Shown here one piece after another: positions 5,422-6,802 of a DNA stretch of 6,802 nt. Within the stretch, counting starts at the first letter, position 1, and each line of letters starts with the position of its first letter. Made by a program: the position numbers and the translations under genes. The notes under the pieces were generated by a model. The model saw nothing but the letters and a program-made list of their open reading frames with translations, was not told the DNA's origin and ran no database searches. The DNA comes from Pseudomonadota bacterium (GTDB lineage: Bacteria; Pseudomonadota; Alphaproteobacteria; Rhodobacterales; Rhodobacteraceae), in assembly GCA_027623875.1 (NCBI GenBank), contig JAQBUS010000057.1, forward strand, positions 1 to 6,802, written 5' to 3'.

Positions 5422-5657
5422 ACATCTACACGTTTAATTCTAATTTTATTTCTACCTACTTTAGTACCATGAAGTTCATTTATAGCGATTTCTCCTTCAT
5501 GGATGAGAGCCATTTCTACAAAACCAAACCCTTTTGATATTCCAGTATGTTCATCAATAACAAGGGAGCAAGATTTGATATCTCCAATTTTTTTAAATAA
5601 TAAAGCCAGAGACTGTTTATCAAAATTACGGGGTAAGTTAAGCACAATGAGTTTCAT
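5418..5657 (-). CDS. Single-RRM RNA-binding protein
   Basis: 79 aa, one RNA recognition motif and little else, like the short bacterial and cyanobacterial Rbp proteins. RNP2 is LIVLNL (3-8) and RNP1 is KGFGFVEM (42-49), with both aromatic positions F44 and F46 present. The remaining strand-helix pattern (SLALLFKKIGDI, AINELHGTKVG, KIRIKRV) completes the beta-alpha-beta fold. It probably binds single-stranded RNA in the cytoplasm; many relatives are cold-induced, though nothing here proves that. The ATG at 5657 has TAGGA ending 8 nt upstream. It lies convergent to the GNAT gene, with a 4-bp stop-stop overlap and no room for a terminator between them. Confidence 0.95.
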   Translation of the reverse strand: MKLIVLNLPRNFDKQSLALLFKKIGDIKSCSLVIDEHTGISKGFGFVEMALIHEGEIAINELHGTKVGRNKIRIKRVDV

Positions 5658-5943
5658 TCAATATTCCTAAAAATAAATGAAATCTACTTACCACAGGTAA
5701 GGCGAAAGGGATATGGAAAGATCTATAAACGAATAGTTTAAGATCATTTACATAGACATTGATATTATACCTGATGATTTTTTTGAACATTATATTGAGA
5801 AATTTAGAGCCCCTAAACCGACCAAAAGCCTTAATTAGTATATTGTATAATGTTTCCCTGACCATTATCGATAGTTTTATTATACCAGTTAAGATTTTTA
5901 AATTGCTGGATCTATAAATATCAACGACTAGTTTGGGTTTAGT
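5658..5943. other. Divergent spacer between RRM and TPR genes
   Basis: 286 bp, very AT-rich. It contains a perfect 6-bp hairpin, CTTACC-ACA-GGTAAG (5687-5701), which would lie in the RRM leader about 30 nt before its start. TATAAT occurs at 5846-5851 on the plus strand, and TATACT-like elements on the minus strand are possible -10 boxes, without convincing -35 partners. No supported gene is seen. Confidence 0.4.
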
Positions 5944-6802
5944 ATTATTATTCTAGATAGCTTAAAGCTCGATCAAGCCCTGAGGTTAGCACAGAAGAAG
6001 GTCAAGCTTGGCCTGACGGATGAAGCAAAAAGTATTTGCAAAGATATTCTTGCAAAGTTTCCAAATAATATCAGAGCGAAAGATCTCCTTAAAATTTCGA
6101 GGCTTCAAACTGAATCTACTCAAATTAAAAATTTGGAACCACAACAAGATAAAATACAACTTTTAGTCAGTCTCTACTCACAAGGAAAGTTCCAAAGGGT
6201 TTTGGATCAGACGAAAAAATTACAACAACAGTTCCCTAACTCGGCGGCTCTTTATAATATACGAGGTGCAACATATGCGGGATTGAGGCAGTTTGATGCT
6301 GCAGTAGAGAGCTATAGATATGCGATTAGGCTTAAACCCAATTATCCAGATGCCTATAATAATTTGGGAGAAGCTCAGAGAAATACAGGTAATTTAGATT
6401 CTGCTATAGAAAGCTATTCTTATGCGATCAGGCTAAAGCCTGATTATGCTGAGGCTTACAATAATTTGGGGATAGCTCAGAGAAATACAGGTAATTTAGA
6501 TTCTGCTATAGAGAACCATTCTTATGCGACCAACCTCAGGCCTGATTATGCTGAGGCTTACAATAATTTGGGATGCTCTCAGCAACAAAAGGGAAACCTA
6601 GGTGCGGCAATGGATAGTTACAGGCAGGCCATAAAGCTTAAGCCTGATTATGCTGAGGCTTACAATAATTTGGGAACTGCCTGGAACTATAATGGAAACC
6701 TAGAGGTTGCACTGGAGAGCTATAGGTATGCCATCAAACTAAAGCCTGATTATGCAGAGGCTTATAAAAATGTAGGTGTCTCTCAACAGCAAAGTGGAGA
6801 TG
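5944..6802 (+). CDS. Tetratricopeptide-repeat protein, N-terminal part (start unclear)
   Basis: The reading frame is open from 5932 to the window end, but no ATG, GTG or TTG occurs near its beginning. The coordinate given is the first of three consecutive ATT codons. The first TTG in frame is at 6133 and would discard about 63 residues that look genuine: LDQALRLAQKK and TDEAKSICKDILAKFPNN, a divergent first TPR. After a linker come a second TPR (LYSQGKFQRVLDQTKKL, FPNSAALYN) and then regular 34-residue TPRs with YNNLG, GNLDSAIESY and AIRLKPDYAEAY consensus to the edge. TPRs form helical protein-binding scaffolds; related long proteins often end in a sulfotransferase or glycosyltransferase domain, which cannot be seen here. 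No signal peptide is visible. The start may be non-canonical, or the 5' end may be damaged. Confidence 0.8.
   Translation, partial: MIILDSLKLDQALRLAQKKVKLGLTDEAKSICKDILAKFPNNIRAKDLLKISRLQTESTQIKNLEPQQDKIQLLVSLYSQGKFQRVLDQTKKLQQQFPNSAALYNIRGATYAGLRQFDAAVESYRYAIRLKPNYPDAYNNLGEAQRNTGNLDSAIESYSYAIRLKPDYAEAYNNLGIAQRNTGNLDSAIENHSYATNLRPDYAEAYNNLGCSQQQKGNLGAAMDSYRQAIKLKPDYAEAYNNLGTAWNYNGNLEVALESYRYAIKLKPDYAEAYKNVGVSQQQSGD
6358..6802 (+). repeat. Tandem 102-bp repeats encoding TPR units
   Basis: The segment AATAATTTGGG and its variants recurs at 6358, 6460, 6562, 6664 and 6766, exactly 102 bp (34 codons) apart. Units 6358-6459 and 6460-6561 differ at about 11 of 102 bases by eye. The stretch coding PDYAEAYNN is almost invariant in DNA, which indicates recent unit duplication or conversion. 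Confidence 0.9.

Noticed and set aside
5638..5865. Minus-strand 75-codon open frame upstream of the RRM gene
   Set aside because: No ribosome site, AT-driven composition (Ile, Phe, Asn), and it overlaps the well-supported RRM start; best read as the RRM leader region.
6358..6802. CRISPR-like array
   Set aside because: The 102-bp periodicity is a coding TPR repeat, in frame throughout, with no short palindromic repeats and unique spacers.

Overview
The window is AT-rich DNA that looks like an accessory, island-like stretch of a bacterial chromosome. The gene families (a sulfopyruvate/phosphonopyruvate decarboxylase-type TPP enzyme, a FOXRED1/sarcosine-oxidase-type FAD enzyme, a YibF-type glutathione S-transferase, a COG3818-type GNAT and a TPR protein) recall marine Alphaproteobacteria. 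That assignment is inference from families and composition, not a database result.

Layout: (1) 3-284 (+) is the C-terminal end of a TPP-dependent decarboxylase subunit. (2) 347-423 (+) is a complete tRNA-Arg(CCT) with encoded CCA, followed by a strong hairpin terminator that also suits the convergent FAD gene. (3) 562-3295 is a possible oxidative module. A FAD-dependent amine/amino-acid oxidoreductase (-) diverges across a 275-bp spacer, which holds a double palindrome, from a membrane di-iron desaturase/hydroxylase (+). The desaturase stop overlaps the TTG start of a dedicated Rieske ferredoxin (+). (4) 3296-3581 is a convergent spacer carrying a copy of the sequence downstream of the tRNA and a nested hairpin terminator. 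(5) 3582-4654 (-) holds a 59-aa basic small protein, a 45-aa putative exported peptide and a GST. The peptide stop and GST start overlap as TAATG. (6) 4835-4882 is a mutated copy of the 3' half of the same tRNA-Arg, in the same orientation. (7) 4927-6802 holds a GNAT acetyltransferase (+), a convergent RRM RNA-binding protein (-) overlapping it by 4 bp, and the start of a TPR-repeat protein (+) that has no visible canonical start codon and runs off the window.

The intact tRNA-Arg at one end and the degenerate 3' tRNA half about 4.46 kb further on are the classic arrangement of a tRNA-targeted integration. The genes between them (FAD oxidase, desaturase, Rieske, GST, small proteins) would be the cargo. 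No integrase is visible, so this would be an old or stripped island. The duplicated tRNA-downstream sequence at 3380-3438 suggests the cargo was assembled in more than one step.

The most interesting functional unit is the desaturase plus Rieske pair. The translational overlap implies that the ferredoxin is the electron donor. The substrate is unknown, and the divergent FAD oxidase could act on the same compound or its product.
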